Program-made: the position numbers and the translations under genes
Part shown: one piece after another, positions 8,144 to 16,767 of the stretch
Layout of the letters: each line of letters begins with the position of its first letter
Position numbering within the stretch: the stretch's first letter is position 1
Assembly: GCF_034720595.1 (NCBI RefSeq)
Contig: NZ_JAYESJ010000001.1
Location: 64,501-128,500, forward strand
Length of the DNA: 64,000 nt
Direction: 5' to 3'
Source: Rhizobium sp. CC-YZS058
Lineage (GTDB): Bacteria; Pseudomonadota; Alphaproteobacteria; Rhizobiales; Rhizobiaceae
The notes under the pieces: generated by a model
What the model was told of the DNA's origin: nothing
The model's input: only the letters and a program-made list of their open reading frames with translations
Databases searched by the model: none

Positions 8144-8683
8144 TCAGGACACGATCAGCAGCGAGACATAGGCGAGCACGGTGACGACCAGGCCGCGGAA
8201 GGCGAAGCCGACGAAGCGATATTTCTGCCGCGCGATCCCCGATAGCACGTCGACATTGTCCATATATTGCTCGAAGAGATAATCGAGATCGCTGCGCAGC
8301 GCGGCCTCGCGAAAGGCATCGCGGTGGCGCGGCCAGCCGCCCCAGAAGAGCGTCGTCGTCTTGGCCGCGTGGCGCGGCAGGATGACCAGAATGGCGCAGA
8401 TGATGGAGAAGACCGAGGCGACCGCCAGAATGCCGGAGACGGTGGCCGGCAGCCAGGCGGCGGTAAAGTAGCGCGAGAGCGTGAAGACCCCGCGCCCCTC
8501 GCTGGAGGAGATCAGGAAGGCGAGCATGAAGGTGAAGATATAGGCGGCCTTCTGGTCGGAAATCTTGATCTGGTCGTAGAAGATGTCGTTCACGGTCTTG
8601 ATGTGATCGAAATATTCACGGCCTGCGGCAGAAGGCGGCATGTCCGCCCCGATCCGCGGCTCGCCCATCAGGTCCACGTCCAT
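8144..8683 (-). CDS. Pycsar effector-like (PycTM/DUF5706) membrane protein, orphan
   Basis: The 179-residue protein has a short polar N-terminus, a helix containing ISDQKAAYIF (residues 41-50) leading into a first membrane segment (about 46-60), a second (77-102), a polar domain (about 105-155) and a C-terminal membrane segment (160-178). This layout, with the D-x-K-A motif before the first membrane helix, is that of the PycTM/DUF5706 family. Members of that family act as membrane-disrupting effectors in Pycsar antiphage systems. No uridylate or cytidylate cyclase adjoins it. The FecR-type gene starts divergently 157 bases away. Many genomes carry solitary homologues, so a defence role is uncertain. 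Confidence 0.6.
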   Translation of the reverse strand: MDVDLMGEPRIGADMPPSAAGREYFDHIKTVNDIFYDQIKISDQKAAYIFTFMLAFLISSSEGRGVFTLSRYFTAAWLPATVSGILAVASVFSIICAILVILPRHAAKTTTLFWGGWPRHRDAFREAALRSDLDYLFEQYMDNVDVLSGIARQKYRFVGFAFRGLVVTVLAYVSLLIVS

Positions 8684-8839
8684 TCGTCTTCCCCTCGTCC
8701 ACGGCTTTTCTCACCACGAACGCGAGCCGAAAGCAACATCCGACCCGAAACGTCCGGTTTGAAACAGGCGCTCCGACGCGCCAAGCTTGACTTTGCAAGC
8801 CGAGGCGCTCCACTGGCATCTTGGCAAGCGGGGGCTGTC

Positions 8840-11800
8840 ATGGGTTGGAAAATCCGGGTTGCATGCATGGTGCTGGCGGCGCCGGTCCTGGTTCGGCCGG
8901 CAGCGGCCGATCCTGTCCAGCGCGGCGAAGGCACCGTCGGCGCGGTGATCGCCCGCAAATATGGCGAGGAGATCCGCTTCGTCGACGTCAGCGACTGGCG
9001 GTCTGTCGATCTGCGCCAGGATGTGGTGGCAGGCGACGTGCTGCGGACCAACGCGACCGGCCAACTCGCGCTTCTCTTCGACGATCGGACCCAGATCCGG
9101 CTGGGACGCAACACGGCGCTGCGCGTCAAGGATATGCGGGCGGGAACGGCCGATGCTGCCCTCAGCCTCGAATCCGGCACGATCTGGGCCCGCGCCGAGC
9201 GCGGCGGGCAGGGGCTGTCGGTTGCTACACCCGCGGCCACGGCCGCCATTCGCGGCACGGACTGGACGCTGTCGATCGGCGAGGGCGGCAAGACCTCGCT
9301 CACCGTGCTCGATGGCGAGGTCGAGCTCTCTAATGCGCAGGGCAGCGTGCGGGTGCGGCGCGGCGAAGCGGCGGTCGCGGCCATCGGCCAGGCGCCGCGC
9401 AAGGTCATCATCGTCAATTCCGACGACCGCGAGCAGATGCTCTATTACCTGCCGCTGCGCGACGGCTTTTCCTTGCTACCGGCCTCGACGTTGACGACCC
9501 AGGCCATGAAAGCCGCGAAAAGCCGGATCCTCGGCCGCCCCGAAAGCGTCCGCACGGCCGAGGACTGGCTGACGCTGGCGGAGGTGGAGCTCACCCTGTC
9601 CGGGAGAGCCGCTGCCGCATCGGCCCTGTCCTTTGCGCGGGCGAAAGGGCTCAGGCATGGGGAGGCTGCCCGGGCGGATTTTCTCGACGGCATGATCGCC
9701 GCGGCCGAAAACCGCTTCGAGCACGCGCTCGCGCTCTTTGCCCGCGCTCGGCCGGGGCTCGATGCGGAGCGGCGGTCGGTTGCCGACTATGCGGCCTATT
9801 ACACCCGCGCCCTGGCCGACCCAGCCCATGTGGAGGCCGCGCCCAAGGGACCGCGCGGCGCCTATGGCGCGCTCGGGGAAGCCTATACGATTGGCTTCCT
9901 TTCCAGCATTCGCGAGGCCGCCGCCTCCCTCAAGCGCGCCGAGGCGCGCTATCCCGACAATCCCCTGCTGCCCGCCGCCCGCGCCAAGATCGCGCTGGTC
10001 ATCAACGACCGCGCCCAGAGCCGCGAAGCATTCGAGCGCGCGCTGGCGCTCGACCCCACCCAGTCGCTGGCGCTCGACACGCGTGGCGATTATCGCGCCA
10101 GCGTCGAGGGGCGGCTGGAGGATGCGGTGGCCGATCTGCGGGCAGCCGTGGCAGCCCAGCCGGGCGATTCCAACGCCTGGAACACGCTGGGCCTCCTGGA
10201 GAGCGCGCGAGGCAACAGCCATGCAGCGCTCCGCGCGTTTCAGACTGCGCGGGATCTCGACCCGCAGGACGCGCTCTACCACGCCAACCTCGCTCTCTTC
10301 TATCTCGAGCAGATGCGCTTTCCGGATGCCAAGGCGGAGCTTGACCTCGCCATGGCCGCCGATCCGGGTTTCGACATGGTGCTCTTTGCGCGCGGGCGCT
10401 ACCATCTGCAGACCGGCCAGAGGGATGCGGCGCTCGAAGACCTGCTGGCGGCCTCCGCCGCCAATCCGGGCGTCAGCTTCGGGCAATCGCTGCTGGCGGC
10501 TGCGCATCTGGAACGTGGCGAGCGCGTGGCCTTCGAGCAGGCTTTGGACAATGCCGACCGGCTGGACCCGAACGACCCGCTGGTCCCGCAAATCCGCGCC
10601 GCCGCCGCCATCGACGACTACAAGTCCGATACGGCAATCCGTCAGGCGCAGGAGTTCCTCAAGCGCGGCAGGGCGCAGGGCGGCGATTTCGGCACGATCA
10701 GCGCCAATCGCGATGCCGGCTCGGTGCTCAACGATGCCTTCCGCTTCCAGGGGCTCGATGCCTGGGGACAATATTATGGCGACGTCGTTTTCGACCCCTT
10801 CCAGTCGACCGGCTATTTCGACCAGGCGATCCGCGGCACGGTCAATCCCTTCGTCACCGGCGCCGGTCTCGGCGCCAATGCGATCGATGCGATCTCCTCG
10901 CCCACCAGCAGCTCCTCGCTGATCCAGGGCCTGCTGCTCGACCCGCAGGCGCTCGCCAGCAGCGAGCGGCGGCGGCAGATCATTCCGACCCCCTTCCTCG
11001 AAACCTCGCTCGGCATCGGCGTGTCGGATGTCGATGGGGAGACGGAAGCGATCGGCACGGCCGAGGTGCAGGCTTTCGGCATAGCGCCCATTCCGATCAG
11101 CCTCTACGCGACGTTCGAGTATGAACAGACGCCGGGCGGCGGGCTCTACAGCGATGGCGGCGGCCTTTTCGATCAATCGGGCCGGATCCGCAGCGGCACG
11201 GCCTATGTGACGGCCAGCCCAACGGCAGATGACAGGCTGGTCGCCTACGGGTCCTCCGTTCGGTCGCAGTCCGACCTCAGTTCCCTGCTCTTCGGCGATG
11301 TGCTCTCGGTCCGCACGGCCCTCGATACGCATGCGGTTTCAACGGAGGCGGGTTTTGCCTGGAGCCATAGTCTGGGCGACCGCAACGCGGTCAATCTCGG
11401 CCTCTTCCATGCGGGACTGCGCAGCCGCCAGGCGCTGGAGGTCACGCTTGAGGACGGCTCGGATTTTTCCGCGACGGAGCGCGCGACACAGCAGACGACC
11501 ATCCTTGCCCTCAACCACATGGTCGAGGCCGGCGATGTCACATGGCGCTACGGGGTCGAGGGTGGGGTACTGGATGTCGAGGCGGAAACGCAGTTCGCGC
11601 CGCTCGCGCCCGACCGTGTCGAGGACCGCCTGACGATCGGCCGGTTCTACGTGGACGGTCTGCAGGCGATCACACCGGCGCTGCAGGCGGAATATGGTCT
11701 TTCCGGAACGCGTCTCGATGGCGATATCGCCGCCGTGGGCCGCCTGGAGCCGCGTGCCGGACTGGCCTTCAGCCCGGCGGACGGGCAGTGGCTGCGTGCG

Positions 11801-12502
11801 GCCTTTCTCCGCCAGAGCTATGGCTTCGAGGTTCCTACCCTCTCGCCGACCACGGTGGTCGGCATTCAGCCCAATGCGGTGGGGCTGGGTCTCGACGGGA
11901 GGCTCGATACGCTGGCGGCGCGCTGGGATGCGCAGTGGAGCGACCGGTTCTTCACGGCGCTCGATCTGCAGCATCAGGAGGCGCGGGGCCTCTCGATCGA
12001 CGATCCGGCCAGCCTGCCGTCGCATGTTACCACGGATCTCGCACAGGGCCGCATCGACCGGGCGGCGCTGACCGCCAATCTGTGGCTCGGCGGGGGCTTC
12101 GGCCTGTCCGGCACGATCGCGCGGACCTTCTCGAAGGTCGATGATCCCGCCAGCCCTTCGGACGGCCGGGCCGTTCCCTATGTGGCGGAAAGTGCCGGCC
12201 AGGTGGCGCTGACCTATGTCAGCGACTGGCAGTATCGTGCGCAGATCGCCGCCAATTATTTCGGCCCGCGCGAGGACAGCCAGGCCCGGTCGGTGGGCGA
12301 CGCCTGGACGCTCGATGCCAATTTCGTCTGGGAGCCGCTCGACAAGCGCGTCTCGCTCGAGGTCGCGGCCTTCAACCTGCTGAATGAGGATATCACGCTG
12401 TCGCGCGGCCTGCCGGGGGTCATCGGACCCGACTTTACGATCCAGCCGGGTGCGCCGGGCGCGGGGCGCTCGGTTCGCGCGCTCCTCAAGGTGCGGTTCT
12501 GA
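8840..12502 (+). CDS. FecR-TPR-beta-barrel outer membrane protein
   Basis: The 1220-residue product begins with a signal peptide (about residues 1-23, ending AAADP). A FecR-type domain follows (about 30-180, with the LRTNATGQLALLFDD and AAIRGTDWTLS signatures). Next come tetratricopeptide-like helical repeats (about 300-620, e.g. NAWNTLGLLESARGN). A C-terminal half rich in alternating beta strands ends in Phe (RALLKVRF), the mark of outer membrane barrels assembled by BAM. Thus FecR and TPR parts should sit in the periplasm, anchored by a barrel. The start at 8840 was chosen for the signal peptide; the frame reads back to 8267 through antisense sequence. It overlaps the CHASE2 cyclase gene by one base (TGATG), implying joint function. 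Confidence 0.8.
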   Translation: MGWKIRVACMVLAAPVLVRPAAADPVQRGEGTVGAVIARKYGEEIRFVDVSDWRSVDLRQDVVAGDVLRTNATGQLALLFDDRTQIRLGRNTALRVKDMRAGTADAALSLESGTIWARAERGGQGLSVATPAATAAIRGTDWTLSIGEGGKTSLTVLDGEVELSNAQGSVRVRRGEAAVAAIGQAPRKVIIVNSDDREQMLYYLPLRDGFSLLPASTLTTQAMKAAKSRILGRPESVRTAEDWLTLAEVELTLSGRAAAASALSFARAKGLRHGEAARADFLDGMIAAAENRFEHALALFARARPGLDAERRSVADYAAYYTRALADPAHVEAAPKGPRGAYGALGEAYTIGFLSSIREAAASLKRAEARYPDNPLLPAARAKIALVINDRAQSREAFERALALDPTQSLALDTRGDYRASVEGRLEDAVADLRAAVAAQPGDSNAWNTLGLLESARGNSHAALRAFQTARDLDPQDALYHANLALFYLEQMRFPDAKAELDLAMAADPGFDMVLFARGRYHLQTGQRDAALEDLLAASAANPGVSFGQSLLAAAHLERGERVAFEQALDNADRLDPNDPLVPQIRAAAAIDDYKSDTAIRQAQEFLKRGRAQGGDFGTISANRDAGSVLNDAFRFQGLDAWGQYYGDVVFDPFQSTGYFDQAIRGTVNPFVTGAGLGANAIDAISSPTSSSSLIQGLLLDPQALASSERRRQIIPTPFLETSLGIGVSDVDGETEAIGTAEVQAFGIAPIPISLYATFEYEQTPGGGLYSDGGGLFDQSGRIRSGTAYVTASPTADDRLVAYGSSVRSQSDLSSLLFGDVLSVRTALDTHAVSTEAGFAWSHSLGDRNAVNLGLFHAGLRSRQALEVTLEDGSDFSATERATQQTTILALNHMVEAGDVTWRYGVEGGVLDVEAETQFAPLAPDRVEDRLTIGRFYVDGLQAITPALQAEYGLSGTRLDGDIAAVGRLEPRAGLAFSPADGQWLRAAFLRQSYGFEVPTLSPTTVVGIQPNAVGLGLDGRLDTLAARWDAQWSDRFFTALDLQHQEARGLSIDDPASLPSHVTTDLAQGRIDRAALTANLWLGGGFGLSGTIARTFSKVDDPASPSDGRAVPYVAESAGQVALTYVSDWQYRAQIAANYFGPREDSQARSVGDAWTLDANFVWEPLDKRVSLEVAAFNLLNEDITLSRGLPGVIGPDFTIQPGAPGAGRSVRALLKVRF

Positions 12503-14490
12503 TGGCCGTCACGGAGGCGAAGGTTCTCAAGGCCGCCCGCGCGCCGGATGTGACCGGCGGTGACCAGCGGCGCCGGCGGCTCGGCCTGCTTCTGCTGGTC
12601 CCGCTCACGGTCCTTCTGCTCGCCCTTGCCGCGCTGACGCCGCCATGGCGGCTGATCGAGCTGAGGAGCTATGATTTCCTCTCGACGCTGAGCGCCCCGA
12701 ACCCGCCTGCCGACGGGCCTGTCGTGGTGGCGATCGACGAGCCCTCCATGTCCGAGGTTGCAGCGCAATGGCCCTGGCCGCGGGCGCTCCATGCCCGGCT
12801 GGTCACGGCCTTGCGGGCGGCCGGCGCCAAGGCGATCGGGCTCGACATCATCTTTGCCGAACCCTCGTCCGATCCCGTCAATGATGCCGCACTGGCCGCA
12901 GCGCTGGGGCCGGACGTGGTGCTGGCCGGCGACGAAACGACCATCCGCTCGCCCCAGGCCGACCAGTTCATCCGCACCGAACCCTTGCCGGCGCTCGTTT
13001 CCAGTGGGGCGAAGATCGGCATCGCCTCGGTGCAGATCAGCGCCGACGGCGTCTTGCGCCACATCCCGTCCTTCGAAGATGGCTTCGCCCGCCGTCTGGC
13101 CGAGGTCGCTGGCCGGACCCCGACTGTTCCCGATGGTCCGGCGCTGATCCAGACCTTCGGCCCGCCGCGAACCTACCAGACGATTTCCTATTATCAGGCG
13201 CTGGAGCCCGCGCTCTTCCTGCCGCCCGGCTTCCTGAAGGACCGGGTGGTCATGGTCGGGCTCAGCCTGCAGAACGCGCCCACCATCGATGCGGGCGGCG
13301 CCGATACCTTCGTCACCGCGGACACGATCCATACCGGGCGCCTGACGGCCGGCGTCGAGGTTCAGGCGACGATCTACGACAATCTCGCCAATCGCCTGTT
13401 CATCACCGAAGGTACGCGTGCAACCGTCATCCTGTCGATCCTGTTCGGGGCGCTGCTTGCAGCCCTCGTCGTCTTCCGCGCGACAGGCTGGCAGAGCACG
13501 GCGCTGACCATCCTGTTCCTGCCGCTGATGGTGGCGGGGTGCCTGGCGCTGATGCGGCTCGGTGGGGTATTCGTTTCCCCGGCCGGGCCGGTTGGCGCCT
13601 ATCTGCTGGTCGTCGGCGCGCAGTCCGGCCTCGATTTCGCGGCCGAGCGGCGGCGGCGGCGCGATATTACCGCGGCCTTCGCCAGCTATCTTTCACCCGC
13701 CGTCGTCGCCCAGCTGGCGGCCGATCCGACGCGCCTGAAGCTCGGCGGCGAGCGGCGCACCCTTTCCGTCCTCTTTGGCGACGTGCGCGGCTTCACCACC
13801 ATTTCCGAGACGCTGAAGGATGATCCCGAGCAGCTGACGACCCTGATCAACCGGCTGCTGACGCCGCTGTCCGAGATCGTGCTCTCCTCCGGGGGCACGA
13901 TCGATAAATATATCGGCGATTGCATCATGGCCTTCTGGAACGCCCCGCTCGACGTGCCGGACCATGGCAGGCGCGCGGTGAATGCCGCACTCGCCATGCT
14001 GGACGCGATCGAGGTGCTGAACGCGGAGCTCTTGGCCGAAGCGGAAGCGGCGGGCCGCGCAGCCCCGCCGGCGCTCAAGATCGGGATCGGCATCAACACC
14101 GGCGAATGCGTGGTCGGCAATATGGGTTCGGCCCGCCGCTTCGACTATTCCGTGCTGGGCGATTCCGTCAATCTCGCCTCGCGGCTGGAAGGGGAATCGA
14201 AGAATTACGGCGTGCCGCTGCTGATCGGCGCCAGCACCGCCGAGGCTGTCAGGGATAGGCTGCCGGTGGCCGAGCTCGACAGCATCAAGGTCAAGGGCCG
14301 CACGATCCTCTCGCCGGTCTTCACGGTTCTGCCCGGTGCCGATCCTTCGGCGCTGGACGCGCATGCCGCTTTCCTGGCCCGGAAATACGACGAGGGTCTT
14401 GCGGCCGACGATCCGGCCTTCATTGAGCTGCCAGCGCGCCTGCCCGGCCTTTCCCGCTATTATTCCCTTGTCCGGGACCGGCTCCGCTGA
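12502..14490 (+). CDS. CHASE2-domain class III adenylate cyclase
   Basis: The 662-residue protein has one N-terminal membrane segment (about 27-47), a periplasmic CHASE2 sensor (about 50-300), three closely spaced membrane helices (about 309-390) and a cytoplasmic class III cyclase domain (about 415-600). Catalytic residues are in place: metal-binding Asp427 (FGDVRGF) and Asp473 (YIGDCIMAFW), adenine-specifying Lys469 and Asp554 (VLGDSVN), and Asn557 and Arg561 for transition-state stabilisation. It should therefore make cAMP in response to a periplasmic signal. The start overlaps the stop of the FecR-TPR-barrel gene, its likely signalling partner. Product as cAMP rather than cGMP is inferred from the Lys/Asp pair. 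Confidence 0.88.
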   Translation: MAVTEAKVLKAARAPDVTGGDQRRRRLGLLLLVPLTVLLLALAALTPPWRLIELRSYDFLSTLSAPNPPADGPVVVAIDEPSMSEVAAQWPWPRALHARLVTALRAAGAKAIGLDIIFAEPSSDPVNDAALAAALGPDVVLAGDETTIRSPQADQFIRTEPLPALVSSGAKIGIASVQISADGVLRHIPSFEDGFARRLAEVAGRTPTVPDGPALIQTFGPPRTYQTISYYQALEPALFLPPGFLKDRVVMVGLSLQNAPTIDAGGADTFVTADTIHTGRLTAGVEVQATIYDNLANRLFITEGTRATVILSILFGALLAALVVFRATGWQSTALTILFLPLMVAGCLALMRLGGVFVSPAGPVGAYLLVVGAQSGLDFAAERRRRRDITAAFASYLSPAVVAQLAADPTRLKLGGERRTLSVLFGDVRGFTTISETLKDDPEQLTTLINRLLTPLSEIVLSSGGTIDKYIGDCIMAFWNAPLDVPDHGRRAVNAALAMLDAIEVLNAELLAEAEAAGRAAPPALKIGIGINTGECVVGNMGSARRFDYSVLGDSVNLASRLEGESKNYGVPLLIGASTAEAVRDRLPVAELDSIKVKGRTILSPVFTVLPGADPSALDAHAAFLARKYDEGLAADDPAFIELPARLPGLSRYYSLVRDRLR

Positions 14491-14570
14491 TCGCTTCTGC
14501 CGCGATCGTCCCTGGATTTAGTCTATTCAGACAGTAGATTGAATGCGGTGCAGGAGCGGAGACAAAACGG

Positions 14571-15947
14571 ATGGAAGCGGATGTCGCCATCGTCGGCGCG
14601 GGGTTTTCCGCCATTGCCGTCGCGGTTCACCTGCTGCGGACCCTGCCGCCCGAGGCCTCCATCGCCGTTATCAGCGATGATCCGGGCTTTGGCCGCGGTA
14701 CGGCGTATCGAACCGAGTTTCACCTGCACCGGCTGAACGTGCCGGCCGGGCGGATGAGCCTGTTTGCGGACGAGCCCGATCATTTTCTCGACTGGCTGAC
14801 GCGCCAGGGCCGCGCCGTCAAGGCCGGCGACTTCGCCGCGCGGGGGGATTACGGGCTCTATCTGCGCGACACGCTGGCGAGCCTCCTGCGCAGCCGCGGC
14901 CAGCGTGCGCGTCTCGACTTCGTCAAAGCCAAGGCGGTCGATTGCATCACCTGTGCCTCCGGTGGCCCCACCTTCGCGCTCGATACCGGGGAGCGGCTGC
15001 AGGCGCGCGCCGTGGCGCTCTGCCTCGGGCTCGGCAATGCCGGCCTGCCGCTGCCGCCCGGGCGCTGCAGCACGGCGGCCATGCCGCGCATCATCGCCAA
15101 TCCCTGGCGGCTCGGCTGGCTGTCGCAGATCGGGCGGGAGGACGAAATCTGCATCCTGGGGTCGGGCCTCACCATGGTCGATCAGGTGCTGACGCTTAAG
15201 GCCAAGGGCCATCGCGGGCGGATCCATGTCCTCTCTCGACGCGGGCTGGTGCCGCATCCGCATGCGGCAGACCCGGTACCGCCGGTCGAGCCTGCGCTGC
15301 TCGAGGGAAGCCTGACCCTCTCCCGCCTGCTTGCCGGTCTGCGTGCGCAGGTGCGGGCCGGCGTGGAGTGGCGGGCGGTGATGGATGGGCTTCGGCCGCA
15401 GACGCAGGCACTGTGGCAGCGCCTGCCGGAAGCCGAGCGCGCGCGCTTCCTGCGCCATGCGCTCGCCTGGTGGAACATCCACCGCCACCGCATCGCCCCG
15501 TCCGTCCACCGGCGTTTCGCCGCGCTCATGGAGGATGGAACGGTGACGGTCCATGCCGGTTTCCTCAGGGTGATCGAGCCGGCGCATGAGGGCGTGACGC
15601 TGCGCTTCCGGCCGCGCGGCGGGCAGGGCGAGATGCGGCTTCCGGCCGACTGGGTGATCAATTGCACCGGCATGGAGCGCGCCGGCCTCGGCCACTCGCC
15701 GCTGCTGAGCGACATGGCGGCGCGCACCATGATCAGCCTCGATCCGCTCGGCCTCGGGCTTGTCGTCGATGACCGTTCTCAGGTGCTGGATGGAGCAGGG
15801 CAGCCGCAACCAGGCCTCTTCGCCGTCGGCGCGCTCACCGCCGGGCGCTTTTGGGAAATCACTGCCGTGCCCGACATCCGCGTCCAGGCCAAGGCGGTTG
15901 CCGACGCGATGGCCGGCATCGCGGCGGCGTGGCGGACCATGCCGTAG
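14571..15947 (+). CDS. FAD/NAD(P)-binding protein of the NAD_binding_9 type
   Basis: The 458-residue protein opens with a Rossmann dinucleotide motif VAIVGAGFSAIAVAVHLL at residues 4-21. It then has FGRGTAYRT and the LNVPAGRMSLFAD segment characteristic of the FAD-NAD(P)-binding family (PF13454 type). A second nucleotide-type loop, CILGSGLTMVDQ, lies near residue 195. Members are cytoplasmic flavoproteins of mostly unknown activity, some linked to siderophore or hydroxylation reactions. It starts 80 bases after the cyclase gene and may be read through from it, but a separate promoter cannot be excluded. No substrate can be named. Confidence 0.8.
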   Translation: MEADVAIVGAGFSAIAVAVHLLRTLPPEASIAVISDDPGFGRGTAYRTEFHLHRLNVPAGRMSLFADEPDHFLDWLTRQGRAVKAGDFAARGDYGLYLRDTLASLLRSRGQRARLDFVKAKAVDCITCASGGPTFALDTGERLQARAVALCLGLGNAGLPLPPGRCSTAAMPRIIANPWRLGWLSQIGREDEICILGSGLTMVDQVLTLKAKGHRGRIHVLSRRGLVPHPHAADPVPPVEPALLEGSLTLSRLLAGLRAQVRAGVEWRAVMDGLRPQTQALWQRLPEAERARFLRHALAWWNIHRHRIAPSVHRRFAALMEDGTVTVHAGFLRVIEPAHEGVTLRFRPRGGQGEMRLPADWVINCTGMERAGLGHSPLLSDMAARTMISLDPLGLGLVVDDRSQVLDGAGQPQPGLFAVGALTAGRFWEITAVPDIRVQAKAVADAMAGIAAAWRTMP

Positions 15948-15980
15948 CGAGCGAGACGTCCTCTTCGCTTCGCCTGCCGC

Positions 15981-16118
15981 TCAAGGGCTCTTCATGTAGA
16001 GGACGATTGAGACGAACAGGCTGCCGATCGTGCCGAGCACGACGAGCGCGACGGCGAAGATCATCGCCGTCCTGGGAAGCTGCCGTCCCTCGTCCTCGGG
16101 TTTGCGTTGTTTCGCCAT
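15981..16118 (-). CDS. 45-residue single-pass membrane protein
   Basis: This small gene starts at ATG 16118 with AGGAG seven bases upstream. The product has a charged N-terminus (MAKQRKPEDEGRQLPR), a hydrophobic helix of about 23 residues (20-42) and a short MKSP tail. The positive-inside rule puts the N-terminus in the cytoplasm. It converges on the FAD protein gene and lies 107 bases beyond the GNAT gene on the same strand. I do not recognise a named family. The clean ribosome site and membrane helix make it likely to be real. Confidence 0.6.
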   Translation of the reverse strand: MAKQRKPEDEGRQLPRTAMIFAVALVVLGTIGSLFVSIVLYMKSP

Positions 16119-16224
16119 GGGCCTGCTCCTTGCCGTGATCGGCCGGGCTTACCAGCCCGGGCCCTGCAACGCCATGGCGGCAGGGCGGAAAAGCCGGCGG
16201 CCAGACGTCGCACGGGGGCGGCGG

Positions 16225-16725
16225 TCAGTCCGAATGATCGACGCCGTCCGGCACGGCGGTGCGCAGCATGCCCTTGTAGATACCGGGGATCGAGCCTTCG
16301 ATCGGGATGGCGCCGACGGCCGTGCGGTAGAAGCCCATGGGGCCGGCGCCGCCGATCACGCCGTAGCCATAGCCCTGGTCGCGCATGTCGAGCAGGGTGG
16401 CGAGCAGGAGCGCGTGCCCGATGCCCTTGCCGCGCGCCGCCTCGTCGACGCCGGTCGGCCCGAAGAAGCCCTTGGCGGTGGCATCATGGCAGGCGAAGCC
16501 CAGCAGCTGGCCATCCTTGATGGCGATGAAGCAGGTGGGCGGCGAGCGGGTGGCGGCAACGGTCGCCTCGCTTGCCCAGCCATGGCCGAAGCGCGGCACC
16601 AGCCAGTCGGTCAGGCTTTTCAGCTCCGGCGCAAGGAGCCGGCGGATGGTAACCCCTTCTGCCTCCATGCGCGCCGAGACCTTGGGATCGGGCGAGAGCT
16701 CGTAGAGCTTGACCAGCATGTCCAT
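16225..16725 (-). CDS. GNAT-family N-acetyltransferase
   Basis: The 166-residue protein has the GNAT core with a motif-A-like segment VDEAARGKGIGHALL (about 93-107), in which R/Q-x-x-G-x-G/A binds the acetyl-CoA pyrophosphate. FFGPTGV precedes it and a C-terminal GFYRTAVGA resembles motif B. GNAT enzymes transfer acetyl from acetyl-CoA to amines. It lies 42 bases downstream of the MalG-like permease gene and is probably the last gene of that ABC operon. This suggests acetylation of the imported compound or of a product made from it. The acceptor is unknown. Confidence 0.8.
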   Translation of the reverse strand: MDMLVKLYELSPDPKVSARMEAEGVTIRRLLAPELKSLTDWLVPRFGHGWASEATVAATRSPPTCFIAIKDGQLLGFACHDATAKGFFGPTGVDEAARGKGIGHALLLATLLDMRDQGYGYGVIGGAGPMGFYRTAVGAIPIEGSIPGIYKGMLRTAVPDGVDHSD

Positions 16726-16767
16726 GGGTTTGATCCTTGTTCGAGATGCGAATAAGAGCCGTCGCGC

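Noticed and set aside
9476..11332. A 618-codon minus-strand frame opposite the FecR-TPR-barrel gene
   Set aside because: The translation is Arg/Gly/Glu-rich with no domain, signal or ribosome site, while the plus-strand frame has a signal peptide and recognisable domains.
8144..14490. A complete Pycsar operon made of the PycTM-like gene and the CHASE2 cyclase
   Set aside because: The genes are 3.8 kb apart, are in opposite orientation, and the cyclase has a CHASE2 sensor and adenylate-type Lys/Asp residues rather than a small pyrimidine cyclase.
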